Translations under genes and position numbers: made by a program | Shown here: positions 43,851 to 53,748 of the stretch, piece by piece | Layout: each line of letters starts with the position of its first letter | Position numbering within the stretch: the first letter of the stretch is position 1 | Assembly: GCF_001293525.1 (NCBI RefSeq) | Contig: NZ_BBYR01000030.1 | Location: 146,420-210,419, forward strand | Reading direction: 5' to 3' | Origin: Pseudideonella sakaiensis | Lineage (GTDB): Bacteria > Pseudomonadota > Gammaproteobacteria > Burkholderiales > Burkholderiaceae_C | Length of the DNA: 64,000 bases | The notes under the pieces: generated by a model | Database searches by the model: none | What the model saw: the letters and a program-made list of their open reading frames with translations, nothing else | What the model was told of the DNA's origin: nothing

Positions 43851-44080
43851 CACGGTCCTACAATCCGCGGCTCGGCGCAGCCTCGCTGCCCGTTTCGACA
43901 TCCCGGTTCCGGCCCGCGGCGACGGCGGCGGTGCGGCCTGTCGCCCCGGTGCCCGCCGGCGCGGCGGCGGGTCAGCGGGGGCGGGCCGCGAAGCGGTCGG
44001 CGGTGGCGGCGCAGGTGCTGCGGCGGCTGCCGGTCCATCCTCCGTCCCCGCCTGGCTTGGAACGCATCGGGAGTGCCGTT

Positions 44081-44341
44081 TTGGCCAAGGAAGAACTGAT
44101 CGAGATGCAGGGCACCGTCACCGAGGTGCTGCCGGACTCGCGTTTCCGGGTCACGCTCGAGAACGGGCACCAGCTCGTCGCCTACACCTCGGGCCGGATG
44201 AAGAAGCACCACATCCGCATCCTCGCCGGCGACGCGGTGTCGCTCGAGATGTCGCCCTACGACCTCAGCAAGGGCCGCATCACCTTCCGCCACATCGAGC
44301 GACAGGCCACCGGCACCGGCGGCGGCCCGCGCCGCCGCTGA
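44081..44341 (+). CDS. infA: Translation initiation factor IF-1, long paralogue
   Basis: 86 aa from TTG 44081 behind GGGAG. S1-like OB fold: [60 protein letters not shown] and GRITFRHIE. The tail after that is Gly/Arg-rich and longer than in the 72-aa form. IF-1 binds the ribosomal A site during initiation. Betaproteobacteria often carry one infA in the ribosomal-protein cluster and a second copy elsewhere; its isolated place and long tail suggest this is the second. The gap to the preceding gene is 230 bp. Confidence 0.92.
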   Translation: MAKEELIEMQGTVTEVLPDSRFRVTLENGHQLVAYTSGRMKKHHIRILAGDAVSLEMSPYDLSKGRITFRHIERQATGTGGGPRRR

Positions 44342-44363
44342 CGCCGGCCGGCGTGCCCGCGCC

Positions 44364-46295
44364 TCAGGCCCGCGAGCCCAGCGCTTCCCAGCGCTCCAGC
44401 GCGGCGTCCAGCTCGGTGTCGATCTGCTGGCTGCGCGCCTGCGCGGCGGCCGCACGCGCCGGGTCCTCCGCATAGATGCGGCCCTCGGAGAGCAGCGCGA
44501 CCAGCGCCGCCTGCTCCGCCTCGAGCGCCTCGATGCGCCCGGGCAGCTCGTCCAGCTCGCGCTGCTCCTTGTAGCTGAGCTTGGCCCGCTTCGCCGGCGC
44601 GGCGGACCCGGCCGGCGGTGGCGCGGCGGCCGGCGCCGCGGGCGCTGCCGGCCGGGGCTTGTCGCGGCCGGCCCCGGCCTCGCGCAACACCTGCGCGCGC
44701 AGCCGCTGCACCGCCCAGTCCTCGTAGCCGCCCTCGTACTCGCGCCAGCGGCCAGGCTCGCCGCCCTGGGCGGGGTCGCCCTCCCAGGCGATGGTGCTGG
44801 TGACCACGTGGTCGAGGAAGCGCCGGTCGTGGCTGACCAGGAAGACCGTGCCGGCATAGGACTGCAGCAGTTCCTCGAGCAGCTCCAGCGTGTCGATGTC
44901 CAGGTCGTTGGTCGGCTCGTCGAGCACCAGCACGTTGGCCGGCAGCGCGAACAGCCGCGCCAGCAGCAGCCGGTTGCGCTCGCCGCCGCTGAGCGTGCGC
45001 ACCGGCGACTGCGCGCGCTCCGGCGCGAACAGGAAGTCGCCCAGGTAGCTCATCACGTGCTTGCGCTGGCCGCCGATCTCCACCCATTCGCTGCCCGGGC
45101 TGATGGTGTCGGCCAGCGTGGCCTCGAGGTCCAGCGCGCTGCGCATCTGGTCGAAGTAGGCCACCTCCAGCCGCGTGCCGCGGCGCACCTCGCCGCTGCT
45201 GGGCGCCAGCTCGCCCAGGATCAGCTTCAGCAGCGTGGTCTTGCCGGCGCCGTTCGGCCCGATCAGGCCGACCTTGTCGCCGCGCAGCAGCGTGGCGCTG
45301 AAGTCGCGCACGATCGTGCGCCGCGCGTCGCCGTCGCCGAAGTGCAGCGAGACCCGGCGCAGCTCGGCGACGATCCTGCCGCTGGGCGTGCCCGAGTCCA
45401 CCTCGAGCCGCACCTGGCCGAGCGTGTCGCGGCGCGCCTGCCGCTCCGTGCGCAGGCGCTTCAGCCGCTCGACGCGGGCCACGCTGCGGGTGCGGCGCGC
45501 CTCCACGCCCTTGCGGATCCACACCTCCTCCTGCGCGAGCAGCTTGTCGGCCCGCGCATTCGCCAGCGCCTCCGCCGCGAGCTGCTCCTCCTTCACCCGC
45601 TCGTAGGTGCTGAAGTCGCCCGGGTAGCTGCGCAGCGTGCCGCGGTCCAGCTCGACGATGCGGGTGCAGACGGTATCCAGGAAGGCGCGGTCGTGGCTGA
45701 TCAGCATCAGGCTGCCGCGGAAGTCGCGCAGCAGGTCCTCCAGCCAGGCGATGGCGTCCAGGTCGAGGTGGTTGGTCGGTTCGTCGAGCAGCAGCACGTC
45801 GGGCACCGCGACCAGCGCCTGGGCCAGCGCGACGCGCTTGGCGGTGCCGCCGCTCAGCTCGCCGACGCGGCGCTCGCCGTCCAGCTGCAGCCGGTGCAGC
45901 GTGGTCTCGACGCGCTGCTCCCAGGTCCAGGCATCGAGCGCCTCGATGCGGCTGTGCAGCGCGTCCAGGTCGCTGCCCTCGGCCTGCGCCTCGTAGGCCG
46001 CGCGCAGCGCGCGCGCCTCGGCCACGCCGTCGGCCACCGCGTCGAAGACACTTGCCTGCGGGTCGAAGGCCGGCTCCTGCGGCACGTAGCGCACGCGCAG
46101 GCCCTGGGTCGCCTGCAGCAGGCCGTCGTCCAGCTTCTCCAGCCCGGCCAGCACCTTCAGCAGCGAGGACTTGCCGGCCCCGTTGCGGCCGATCAGGCCG
46201 AGGCGCTCGCCGGTCTCCAGCGCCAGGCCGGCACCGTCGAGCAGCGCCACGTGGCCGTAGGCGAGGTGGGCATTCGTCAGCGACAGGACCGCCAT
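44364..46295 (-). CDS. uup: ABC-F ATPase Uup
   Basis: 643 aa from ATG 46295, soluble, with two ABC cassettes. Cassette 1: Walker A GRNGAGKSS, signature LSGGTAKR, Walker B VLLLDEPTNHLD. Cassette 2: GPNGAGKTT, LSGGERNR, VLVLDEPTNDLD. The linker between is charged. A Pro/Ala-rich stretch and a C-terminal coiled coil (KLSYKEQRELDELPGRIEAL) mark Uup, linked in E. coli to ribosome function and DNA branch migration. It ends 22 bp from infA, convergent, and begins 5 bp after gshB. Confidence 0.93.
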   Translation of the reverse strand: MAVLSLTNAHLAYGHVALLDGAGLALETGERLGLIGRNGAGKSSLLKVLAGLEKLDDGLLQATQGLRVRYVPQEPAFDPQASVFDAVADGVAEARALRAAYEAQAEGSDLDALHSRIEALDAWTWEQRVETTLHRLQLDGERRVGELSGGTAKRVALAQALVAVPDVLLLDEPTNHLDLDAIAWLEDLLRDFRGSLMLISHDRAFLDTVCTRIVELDRGTLRSYPGDFSTYERVKEEQLAAEALANARADKLLAQEEVWIRKGVEARRTRSVARVERLKRLRTERQARRDTLGQVRLEVDSGTPSGRIVAELRRVSLHFGDGDARRTIVRDFSATLLRGDKVGLIGPNGAGKTTLLKLILGELAPSSGEVRRGTRLEVAYFDQMRSALDLEATLADTISPGSEWVEIGGQRKHVMSYLGDFLFAPERAQSPVRTLSGGERNRLLLARLFALPANVLVLDEPTNDLDIDTLELLEELLQSYAGTVFLVSHDRRFLDHVVTSTIAWEGDPAQGGEPGRWREYEGGYEDWAVQRLRAQVLREAGAGRDKPRPAAPAAPAAAPPPAGSAAPAKRAKLSYKEQRELDELPGRIEALEAEQAALVALLSEGRIYAEDPARAAAAQARSQQIDTELDAALERWEALGSRA

Positions 46296-46300
46296 CGCCG

Positions 46301-47260
46301 TCAGCCCGCCAGCGCCGCCGCCAGCGCGTCCATCCAGTCGCGCGCGACGTCGTGGCCGGTCTGCTGGGTGATCTCCTGGAAGCCGGTCGGGCTGGTGACG
46401 TTGATCTCGGTGACGCAGTCGCCGATCACGTCCAGGCCGACCAGCAGCAGGCCGCGCGCGGCCAGCACCGGGCCGAGGTGCTCGGCGATCTCGCGGTCGC
46501 GCACCGACAGCGGCTGCGCCACGCCCTTGCCGCCGACGGCCATGTTGCCGCGGATCTCGCTGCCCTGCGGGATGCGCGCCAGCGCGAAGGGCACCGGCCG
46601 GCCGGCGATCAGCAGGATGCGCTTGTCGCCCTGCACGATCTCGGGCAGGTAGCGCTGCACCATCACCGTCTGCGCGCCGTCGCGGTTCAGGGTCTCGGTG
46701 ATGCTGCCGAGGTTGAGGCCGTCCGGGCCGACGCGGAAGATCCCCATGCCCCCCATGCCGTCCAGCGGCTTCAGGATGATGTCGCGGTGCTCGGCGTGGA
46801 AGGCGCGGATGTCGTCGGCCGAGCGCGTCACCAGCGTCGGCCCGATCCACTGCGGAAACTCCAGGATCGCGAGCTTCTCCGGGTGGTCGCGCAGCGCGCG
46901 CGGGCGGTTGAACACGCGCGCGCCCTCGCGCTCGGCCTGTTCCAGCAGGTGGGTGGCGTAGAAGTACTCGCTGTCGAAGGGCGGGTCGCTGCGCATCAGC
47001 ACGGCGTCGAGCGTGGCGAGTTCCACCGGCGCGGCCGGCGCGGCCTGGAACCAGTCCGTGACGCCGGCGCCGGCGCGCCCCGTCAGCGTGATCGCGCGGG
47101 CGCGGGCGGTGACGCGGCCGCCGCGCTGCCAGTGCAGGTCGCGCGCCTCGCAGGCGAGCAGCGCATGCCCGCGGCGGGCGGCCTCGCGCATCATCGCGAA
47201 GCTGGTGTCCTTGTGGGTCTTGAAGCCTTCCAGCGGGTCGGCGACGAAGAGCAGCGGCAT
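46301..47260 (-). CDS. gshB: Glutathione synthetase GshB
   Basis: 319 aa ATP-grasp ligase joining glycine to gamma-glutamylcysteine. LLFVADPLEGFKTHKDTSFA at the N-terminus, MRSDPPFDSEYFYATHLLE, ILKPLDGMGGMGIFRV, RYLPEIVQGDKRILLI and the end VGLDVIGDCVTEINVTSPTG are all diagnostic. ATG 47260. The 5-bp gap to uup suggests co-transcription. Confidence 0.97.
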   Translation of the reverse strand: MPLLFVADPLEGFKTHKDTSFAMMREAARRGHALLACEARDLHWQRGGRVTARARAITLTGRAGAGVTDWFQAAPAAPVELATLDAVLMRSDPPFDSEYFYATHLLEQAEREGARVFNRPRALRDHPEKLAILEFPQWIGPTLVTRSADDIRAFHAEHRDIILKPLDGMGGMGIFRVGPDGLNLGSITETLNRDGAQTVMVQRYLPEIVQGDKRILLIAGRPVPFALARIPQGSEIRGNMAVGGKGVAQPLSVRDREIAEHLGPVLAARGLLLVGLDVIGDCVTEINVTSPTGFQEITQQTGHDVARDWMDALAAALAG

Positions 47261-47285
47261 GGGGAACCTCGGGGAGCGGGGGGCG

Positions 47286-48500
47286 TCAGGCCGGCGCGGC
47301 CGGCCGGCGCCACTGTTGCACGAAGAGCGCGAGCACGCCGGCCACCACGCCCCAGAAGGCCGAGCCGATGCCCGCCAGCGTGAGGCCGGACAGCGTGACG
47401 AGGAAGGTGACCAGCGCCGGCTCGCGCCAGCGCTCTTCCTGCAGCGCGCCGGCCAGGCCGGCGCCGATGCTGCCGAGCAGCGCCAGCCCTGCGATCGCCA
47501 CGACCAGCGCGCGCGGGAAGGCGGCCAGCAGGCCCGCCACCGCGGCGCCGAACAGCCCGATCGCGACGTAGAAGGCACCGCAGGCGGCGGCGGCCACGTA
47601 GCGCCGCGCCGGGTCCTCGTGCGCCTCGCGGCCCATGCAGATCGCCGCGGTGATCGCCGACAGGTTCAGCGCGAAGGCGCCGAACGGCGCCAGCACCAGC
47701 GTGGCCAGCCCCGTCAGTGTGATCAGCCGCGAGATCGGCATCGGGTAGCCGGCCGCGCGGATCGCGGCCACGCCCGGCAGGTTCTGCGAGGCCATCGTGA
47801 CGATGAACAGCGGCAGCGCGAGGCCGACGAGCGCCGTCACGCTGAACTCGGGCGCCACGAAGACCGGCATCGTCAGCCGCCATTCGACGGCTTCCAGGTG
47901 CAGCTGCCCGCGCAGGCCGGCCAGCGCGGTGGCCACCAGCAGCACCACCGGCACCGCGTAGCGTGGCCAGGCGCGGCGGCCCACCAGGTAGGTGGCCAGC
48001 ATGGTGCCGACCAGCGGCAGGTCGACCGCCGCCGCGCCGAAGGCGTCCAGCCCGAAGCGCGCCAGCACCCCGGCCAGCAGCGCGTTCGCCAGCGGCATCG
48101 GGATGCGGCCCATCACGCGCTCGAAGGCGCCGGTCGCGCCGGCCAGCGCGATCAGCGCGGCGCAGACGAGGAAGGCGCCGACCGCCTGCGGCATCGTGTA
48201 GGCGCCGGTCGCGGCGGCGCTGGCCAGCACCGCGGCGCCCGGCGTGCTCCAGGCCACCATCACCGGCTGGCGCCACCGCAGCGAGGGCAGCAGCGAGCAC
48301 AGGCCCATGCCCACGCCGAGCGCCCACATCCACGACGCGAGCTGGGCCGGGCTGGCCCCCAGGGCCGTCGCGGCCTGGAACACGATCGCCACCGAGCTGG
48401 TAAAGCCGACCAGCACGGCGACGAAGCCGGCGCTCACCGCCGACACCGAGGCGTCGCGCCACAGCGAGCGGGCGGGGGCCCCGGGGCCGGCCCTGCTCAC
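47286..48500 (-). CDS. BenE-family permease (benzoate/H+ symporter-like)
   Basis: 404 aa from GTG 48500, with about 12 helices. SVSAVSAGFVAVLVGFTSSVAIVF opens the protein; SSLLPSLRW-like loop and WSTPGAAVL, PMPLANALLAGVLARFGLDA, PLFIVTMASQNLPGVAAIRA and FGAFALNLSAITAAICMG follow the BenE pattern. The family includes benzoate importers; its specificity here is unknown. GTG overlaps the TGA of the DUF1415 gene, so translation is probably coupled. Confidence 0.88.
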   Translation of the reverse strand: MSRAGPGAPARSLWRDASVSAVSAGFVAVLVGFTSSVAIVFQAATALGASPAQLASWMWALGVGMGLCSLLPSLRWRQPVMVAWSTPGAAVLASAAATGAYTMPQAVGAFLVCAALIALAGATGAFERVMGRIPMPLANALLAGVLARFGLDAFGAAAVDLPLVGTMLATYLVGRRAWPRYAVPVVLLVATALAGLRGQLHLEAVEWRLTMPVFVAPEFSVTALVGLALPLFIVTMASQNLPGVAAIRAAGYPMPISRLITLTGLATLVLAPFGAFALNLSAITAAICMGREAHEDPARRYVAAAACGAFYVAIGLFGAAVAGLLAAFPRALVVAIAGLALLGSIGAGLAGALQEERWREPALVTFLVTLSGLTLAGIGSAFWGVVAGVLALFVQQWRRPAAPA

Positions 48501-49078
48501 CGCGCCGCCTCGCCGGCCAGCACCCGCCGCAGGCCCTCGGGACCGAGGCGCCGAAGGGTCTCGAGGTTGCGCTCGACGATCGCCGCCGGGTCCGGGAAGG
48601 CGGCCACGGCCGCGTCGATGCTGGCCTCGCGCAGCAGGTGCAGCATCGGGTAGGGGGAGCGGTTGGTGTGCTGCTCGATCGCGTCCTCGTCGAGGCCGTC
48701 GAAGCGGTAGCGCGGATGGAAGCTCGCGACCTGCAGCGTGCCGTCGAGGCCGAGGGCCTCCAGCGCGGCATCGGCCACGTCCAGGAAATCGTTGTAGTCG
48801 GCGAAGTCGCCGAGGACCTCGGGATGGATCAGCAGCGTGGTCTCGGTCAGCGCCGGGTCCGCGGCAGCCAGCGCGCGCAGCTCGTCCAGCAGGTCCTGCA
48901 GCAGGCCCTCGGGATCGCGCGCCCGGCTGACGGCGTAGCGCACGCGCCCCTGCACCTGCACCGCCTTGGCGAAGGGGCAGAGGTTGAGGCCGATCACCGC
49001 CCGCTCGACCCAGGCGCGCGTGGCCTCCACGACGACGGCGTCGGACGGGGCGGACGGGCGGGGGCGGCGCACGGGCAT
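48497..49078 (-). CDS. DUF1415 family protein
   Basis: 193 aa, cytoplasmic, no known catalytic motif. Family-typical AWVERAVIGLNLCPFAKAVQ, HPEVLGDFADYNDFLDVAD, QVASFHPRYRFDGL and the HTNRSPYPMLHLLREASID segment. Found widely in proteobacteria; function unknown. The invariant NLCPFAK and SPYPMLHLLRE stretches suggest a binding or active site. It lies directly upstream of the BenE-like gene (4-bp overlap) and divergent from the esterase gene. Confidence 0.9.
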   Translation of the reverse strand: MPVRRPRPSAPSDAVVVEATRAWVERAVIGLNLCPFAKAVQVQGRVRYAVSRARDPEGLLQDLLDELRALAAADPALTETTLLIHPEVLGDFADYNDFLDVADAALEALGLDGTLQVASFHPRYRFDGLDEDAIEQHTNRSPYPMLHLLREASIDAAVAAFPDPAAIVERNLETLRRLGPEGLRRVLAGEAAR

Positions 49079-49168
49079 CGCCGGGATTGTCGGCGATGAG
49101 CCGGCGCGACGCCGGCGGCGGCCTACCATCGGGGCTGCGCGGCCGCGACCGCCCTCCGACCCGCCCGC

Positions 49169-50134
49169 ATGCCGCCACCGCCCGCTCCGCCCGCCCCCGT
49201 GTTCCCGCCGCCGCCCGGGGCCGTTGCGGCCGAGCCGCCCGGCCTGCCGCCGCCCGGCGGCGTCGGCCACGGCCGCTTCAGCCACCCGGACGGCGGCGGC
49301 GAGATCCGCCTCGTTCGCCCGGCCCGGCCGGCCGCCGAGCCGGTGCTGCTGCTGATGCTGCACGGCTGCCTGCAGGATCCGCAGGCGCTCGCCCGGGCCA
49401 GCGGCATGGACGCGGCGGCCCAGGCCCGCGGCTGGTGGCTGCTGTACCCGGCCCAGCCGCGCGCGGCGAACGCCGGCGGCTGCTGGAACTGGTTCGACCC
49501 GGCGCAGCGCGGCCGGGGCCGCGGCGAGGCCGCCTGGCTCGCCGACCTGGCCTCGGCGGTGGCCGAGCGCGCCGGCGTGGCGCCGGGGCGCGTCGTGGTG
49601 GCCGGCTTCTCGGCCGGCGCGGCGATGGCGCTGGCGCTGGCCGCCGCCTACCCGGAGCGCTTCGCCGCGGTCGGCGCGCACTCCGGCCTGCCGCCGGACA
49701 GCGCGCACGACCTGCTGTCCGCGCTGGCGGCCATGGCCCAGGCGGCGCCCGACGCCGGCGCCGCGGCGCTGCCGCGGCCGGTGATCGTCTTCCACGGCGA
49801 GGCCGACGACACCGTGCACCCGGGGCACGGCCGGCGCATCCTGCGGTTGCGGCTGGCCGCCGGCCCGGCGGCGGCCGCGGCATCGCCAGGCCCGGCGCCC
49901 GACTGCGAGCGCCTGGACGGCGAGGTGCCCGGCGGGCACCGCTACGTGCGCTGCCGCTACCGGCGCGACGACGGCGGCCTGCTCGCCGAGGCGTGGCGGG
50001 TGCACGGCCTCGGCCATGCGTGGTCCGGCGGCCCGGCCGGCGAGGCGCTGGCCGATCCGGCCGGGCCCGACGCGTCCGCCGAGATGTTGCGCTTCTTCGC
50101 CGAGGTGCTGGGCGACGCGTCGGCGCCGCGGTGA
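49169..50134 (+). CDS. PHB-depolymerase-family esterase (alpha/beta hydrolase)
   Basis: 321 aa. A Pro-rich N-terminus of about 35 residues with no clear signal peptide, then the PHB-depolymerase-type core: LLLMLHGCLQDPQALARASG (oxyanion HGC), WNWFDP, nucleophile GFSAGAAM, Asp in FHGEADDTVHP and His in GLGHAWSGG. Related enzymes cleave polyhydroxybutyrate, feruloyl or acetyl esters. Missing export signals suggest an intracellular enzyme, unlike extracellular depolymerases. Confidence 0.88.
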   Translation: MPPPPAPPAPVFPPPPGAVAAEPPGLPPPGGVGHGRFSHPDGGGEIRLVRPARPAAEPVLLLMLHGCLQDPQALARASGMDAAAQARGWWLLYPAQPRAANAGGCWNWFDPAQRGRGRGEAAWLADLASAVAERAGVAPGRVVVAGFSAGAAMALALAAAYPERFAAVGAHSGLPPDSAHDLLSALAAMAQAAPDAGAAALPRPVIVFHGEADDTVHPGHGRRILRLRLAAGPAAAAASPGPAPDCERLDGEVPGGHRYVRCRYRRDDGGLLAEAWRVHGLGHAWSGGPAGEALADPAGPDASAEMLRFFAEVLGDASAPR

Positions 50135-50233
50135 TCCGCGGCCGGCGCGGGCGCCGAGCGGGCCGCACGGGCGCGGCCGGTGGGCGGGCCGGGGCGCGGC
50201 AGATTCAAGGCGCGGCTGCGCCGCGTCGGGGGC

Positions 50234-51049
<816 letters not shown>

Positions 51050-51177
51050 GCCCCGATTGTCGAACGCCTCGGGGCGCGCCGTGGCGCCGCGCCACGGCAC
51101 CGGGAAACCCCGGGGTGGGCTTACCCCGATCGGCGCCCGATCGCGCGTCCGCAGCCGCGAGGGGCTGCCTACACTTC

Positions 51178-51212
51178 GTTCATCCCGTTGAACAGGTTTC
51201 GACGGGCTGAAC
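51178..51212. promoter_or_regulatory. Candidate operator upstream of the IclR-type gene
   Basis: GTTCA (51178-51182) and TGAAC (51189-51193) form a palindrome with a 6-bp spacer, and a second TGAAC lies at 51208-51212. A TACACT at 51170-51175 could be a -10 box. IclR-family proteins often bind such palindromes and repress their own genes. The match is short. Confidence 0.3.
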
Positions 51213-51286
51213 CATCCGCCCGGTCCCAGCGAACGGGCGACCGCGTCCGCCGGCCTGCCGCCCGGGCCGCACCCCGCCTTCTTTCG

Positions 51287-52150
51287 ATGCCCCACCCGAT
51301 GCCCGCCATCGACGCCCGCTCCCCGTCCCGGCCTTCCGCGCCGGCGGGCGCGCGCCGGCCCGAGGCCGGGCGCGGCGCCGCCGGCCTGGTCCCGGCGGTC
51401 ACCCGGGCGATGGCGCTGCTCGACCTGCTGGCCGAGGAGCGCGTGCCGATGGGCCTGTCCCGGCTCGCGGGCAGCCTGCAGCTGCCGAAGAGCAGCGTGC
51501 ATGCGCTGTGCAACACCCTGCTCGCGCTGGGCTACCTGCGCCGCCAGGGCGATGCCGGCTTCACGATCGGCCCGCGCGTGATGCCGCTGGCCGATGCCTT
51601 CGTGTCCGGCACCGACGTGGCGCAGGCCTTCAACGCCGTCTGGGACGAAGCCGGCTCGCTGCCCGAGGAGACCGTGATCCTGTCGGTGCTGAACGGCGGC
51701 GACGTGGTCTACGTCGCCGCCCGCCACGGCTCGCGGCCGCTGGGCCTGGCCTTCCGCGTGGGCATGCGGCTGCCGGCCCACCTGGCCGCCTCGGGCCGCG
51801 CGATGCTCGCGTGGCTGGGCACGCCGGCGGTGTGCGGCCTGTTCGACGGCACGCCGCTCGCGCAGCCGGCGCGCGGCGGCCCGCTCACGCTGGAGGCCCT
51901 GCTCGAGGAGCTGGCCGCCACCCGGGCACGCGGCTACAGCCTGGACGACGAGGGCGTGCGCGAAGGCGTGCACTGCTTCGGCGCTCCCGTGTTCGACGCC
52001 GCCGGCGCGGTGGTCGCCGGCGTCGGCGTCTGCCTGCAGAAGGCCGTGCTCGACGCCGGCATGCGCGCGCGCCAGCTCGACACCGTGCTGCGCGTGGCCG
52101 CCCAGCTGTCGCAGCGCCTCGGCGGCCGCGTGCCGCCGGCCGGGCGCTGA
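51287..52150 (+). CDS. IclR-family transcriptional regulator
   Basis: 287 aa from ATG 51287 (ATG 51299 also possible). After a Pro/Arg-rich lead the winged helix begins VTRAMALLDLLAEERVPMGL with recognition helix LQLPKSSVHALCNTLLALGYL; the ligand domain has VVYVAARHGSRPLGLAFRVG, LPAHLAASGRAMLAWL and YSLDDEGVREGVHCFGAPVFD. It lies 36 bp before the Liv-type ATPase gene on the same strand, so it probably senses the substrate carried by that transporter or a product of it. Confidence 0.9.
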   Translation: MPHPMPAIDARSPSRPSAPAGARRPEAGRGAAGLVPAVTRAMALLDLLAEERVPMGLSRLAGSLQLPKSSVHALCNTLLALGYLRRQGDAGFTIGPRVMPLADAFVSGTDVAQAFNAVWDEAGSLPEETVILSVLNGGDVVYVAARHGSRPLGLAFRVGMRLPAHLAASGRAMLAWLGTPAVCGLFDGTPLAQPARGGPLTLEALLEELAATRARGYSLDDEGVREGVHCFGAPVFDAAGAVVAGVGVCLQKAVLDAGMRARQLDTVLRVAAQLSQRLGGRVPPAGR

Positions 52151-52186
52151 GGCCCCGCCGCCCCCCGCATCCTCCGCAAGGCCGCC

Positions 52187-52960
52187 ATGAGCACCGACAC
52201 CATCCTCGAGACCCGCCAGCTCACCAAGGAGTTCAAGGGCTTCGTCGCCGTCAACCGCGTCGACCTGAAGGTGCGCCGCGGCAGCATCCATGCGCTGATC
52301 GGGCCGAACGGCGCCGGCAAGACGACCTGCTTCAACCTGCTGACGAAGTTCATCACGCCGACCTCGGGCAGCATCCTCTTCAACGGGCACGACATCACCC
52401 GCGAGGCGCCGGCCTCGATCGCGCGGCGCGGCATCATCCGCTCGTTCCAGATCTCGGCCGTGTTCCCGCACCTCACGGTGCTGGAGAACGTGCGCGTCGC
52501 GCTGCAGCGCAAGCTCGGCACCTCTTTCCACTTCTGGCGCTCCGAGCGCAGCCTCGACCGGCTCAACGAGCGCGCCGCCGAGCTGCTGCACGCGGTGGAC
52601 CTGGGCGCCTACGTGCACCACACCACGGTCGAGCTGAGCTACGGGCGCAAGCGCGCGCTGGAGATCGCCACCACGCTGGCGATGGAGCCCGAGCTGATGC
52701 TGCTCGACGAGCCGACCCAGGGCATGGGCCTGGAGGACGTGGACCGCATCAAGCGCCTGATCAAGAAGGTCTCGGCCCAGCGCACCATCCTGATGGTCGA
52801 GCACAACATGAGCGTGGTCTCCAGCATCGCCGACACCATCACCGTGCTGCAGCGCGGCGCCACGCTGGCCGAAGGGCCGTATGCCGAGGTCTCGGCCAAT
52901 CCCGCGGTGATCGAGGCCTACATGGGCTCGGCCGCGAACGAGCTGCAAGGCGCCCACTGA
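52187..52960 (+). CDS. livG: Liv-type ABC transporter ATP-binding protein (LivG-like)
   Basis: 257 aa. Walker A GPNGAGKTT, RSFQISAVFPHLTVLENV, signature LSYGRKR in place of LSGGQ (usual for LivG), Walker B LMLLDEPTQGM and MVEHNMSVV. The C-terminus has the LivG-type extension PAVIEAYMG. It is first of five transporter genes in the order ATPase, ATPase, binding protein, permease, permease. Confidence 0.93.
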   Translation: MSTDTILETRQLTKEFKGFVAVNRVDLKVRRGSIHALIGPNGAGKTTCFNLLTKFITPTSGSILFNGHDITREAPASIARRGIIRSFQISAVFPHLTVLENVRVALQRKLGTSFHFWRSERSLDRLNERAAELLHAVDLGAYVHHTTVELSYGRKRALEIATTLAMEPELMLLDEPTQGMGLEDVDRIKRLIKKVSAQRTILMVEHNMSVVSSIADTITVLQRGATLAEGPYAEVSANPAVIEAYMGSAANELQGAH

Positions 52961-52977
52961 CGGCCGGCTTCCCCGAC

Positions 52978-53682
52978 ATGAGCACACCTTTCCTCGAGAT
53001 CAAGGGCCTGAACGCCTGGTACGGCGAGTCCCACGTGCTGCACGGCGTGGACTTCTCCGTGGCCGAAGGCGAGGTGGTCACGCTGCTGGGCCGCAACGGC
53101 GCGGGCCGCACCAGCACCATGCGCGCGATCATGGGCCTGACCGGCCGGCGCGAGGGCTCGATCCGCGTGCGCGGCACCGAGACCATCGGCTGGCCGACGC
53201 ACAAGGTGGCCCGCCTGGGCATCGGCTACTGCCCGGAGGAGCGCGGCATCTTCTCCAGCCTGTCGGCCGAGGAGAACCTCATGCTGCCGCCGCCGCTGGC
53301 GGCCGGCGGCCTCGGCGTGGACGAGATCTACGCGATGTTCCCGAACCTGAAGGAGCGCGCCGGCAGCCAGGGCACCCGGCTGTCGGGCGGCGAGCAGCAG
53401 ATGCTGGCCGTCGCGCGCATCCTGCGCACGGGCGCGCGGCTGCTGCTGCTCGACGAGATCAGCGAGGGCCTGGCGCCGGTGATCGTGCAGAAGCTGGCCG
53501 AGGTCGTGACCACGCTGCGCGCCAAGGGCTACACCATCGTGATGGTGGAGCAGAACTTCCGCTTCGCCGCCCCGCTCGCCGACCGCTTCCTCGTGATGGA
53601 GCACGGCCAGATCATCCAGCAGTTCACGCAGGCCGAGCTGCCCTCGCGCCTGGAGAAGCTGCACGAGTACCTCGGCGTCTAG
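52978..53682 (+). CDS. livF: Liv-type ABC transporter ATP-binding protein (LivF-like), Walker A Lys to Arg
   Basis: 234 aa from ATG 52978. FLEIKGLNAWYGESHVLHGV at the start, CPEERGIFSSLSAEENL, signature LSGGEQQML, Walker B LLLLDEISEGL and VEQNFRFA mark LivF. The Walker A loop reads GRNGAGRTS, with Arg where Lys normally contacts ATP. From memory GRNGAGR occurs in other LivF-like proteins of this group, so the enzyme need not be dead; the partner LivG keeps Lys. It follows livG by 17 bp. Confidence 0.92.
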   Translation: MSTPFLEIKGLNAWYGESHVLHGVDFSVAEGEVVTLLGRNGAGRTSTMRAIMGLTGRREGSIRVRGTETIGWPTHKVARLGIGYCPEERGIFSSLSAEENLMLPPPLAAGGLGVDEIYAMFPNLKERAGSQGTRLSGGEQQMLAVARILRTGARLLLLDEISEGLAPVIVQKLAEVVTTLRAKGYTIVMVEQNFRFAAPLADRFLVMEHGQIIQQFTQAELPSRLEKLHEYLGV

Positions 53683-53748
53683 GCCAGCCGCCCGCGCGCC
53701 CCTTTCCGCGGTGAACGCACCGCTTGTCCATCCCCCACGGAGACCCCG

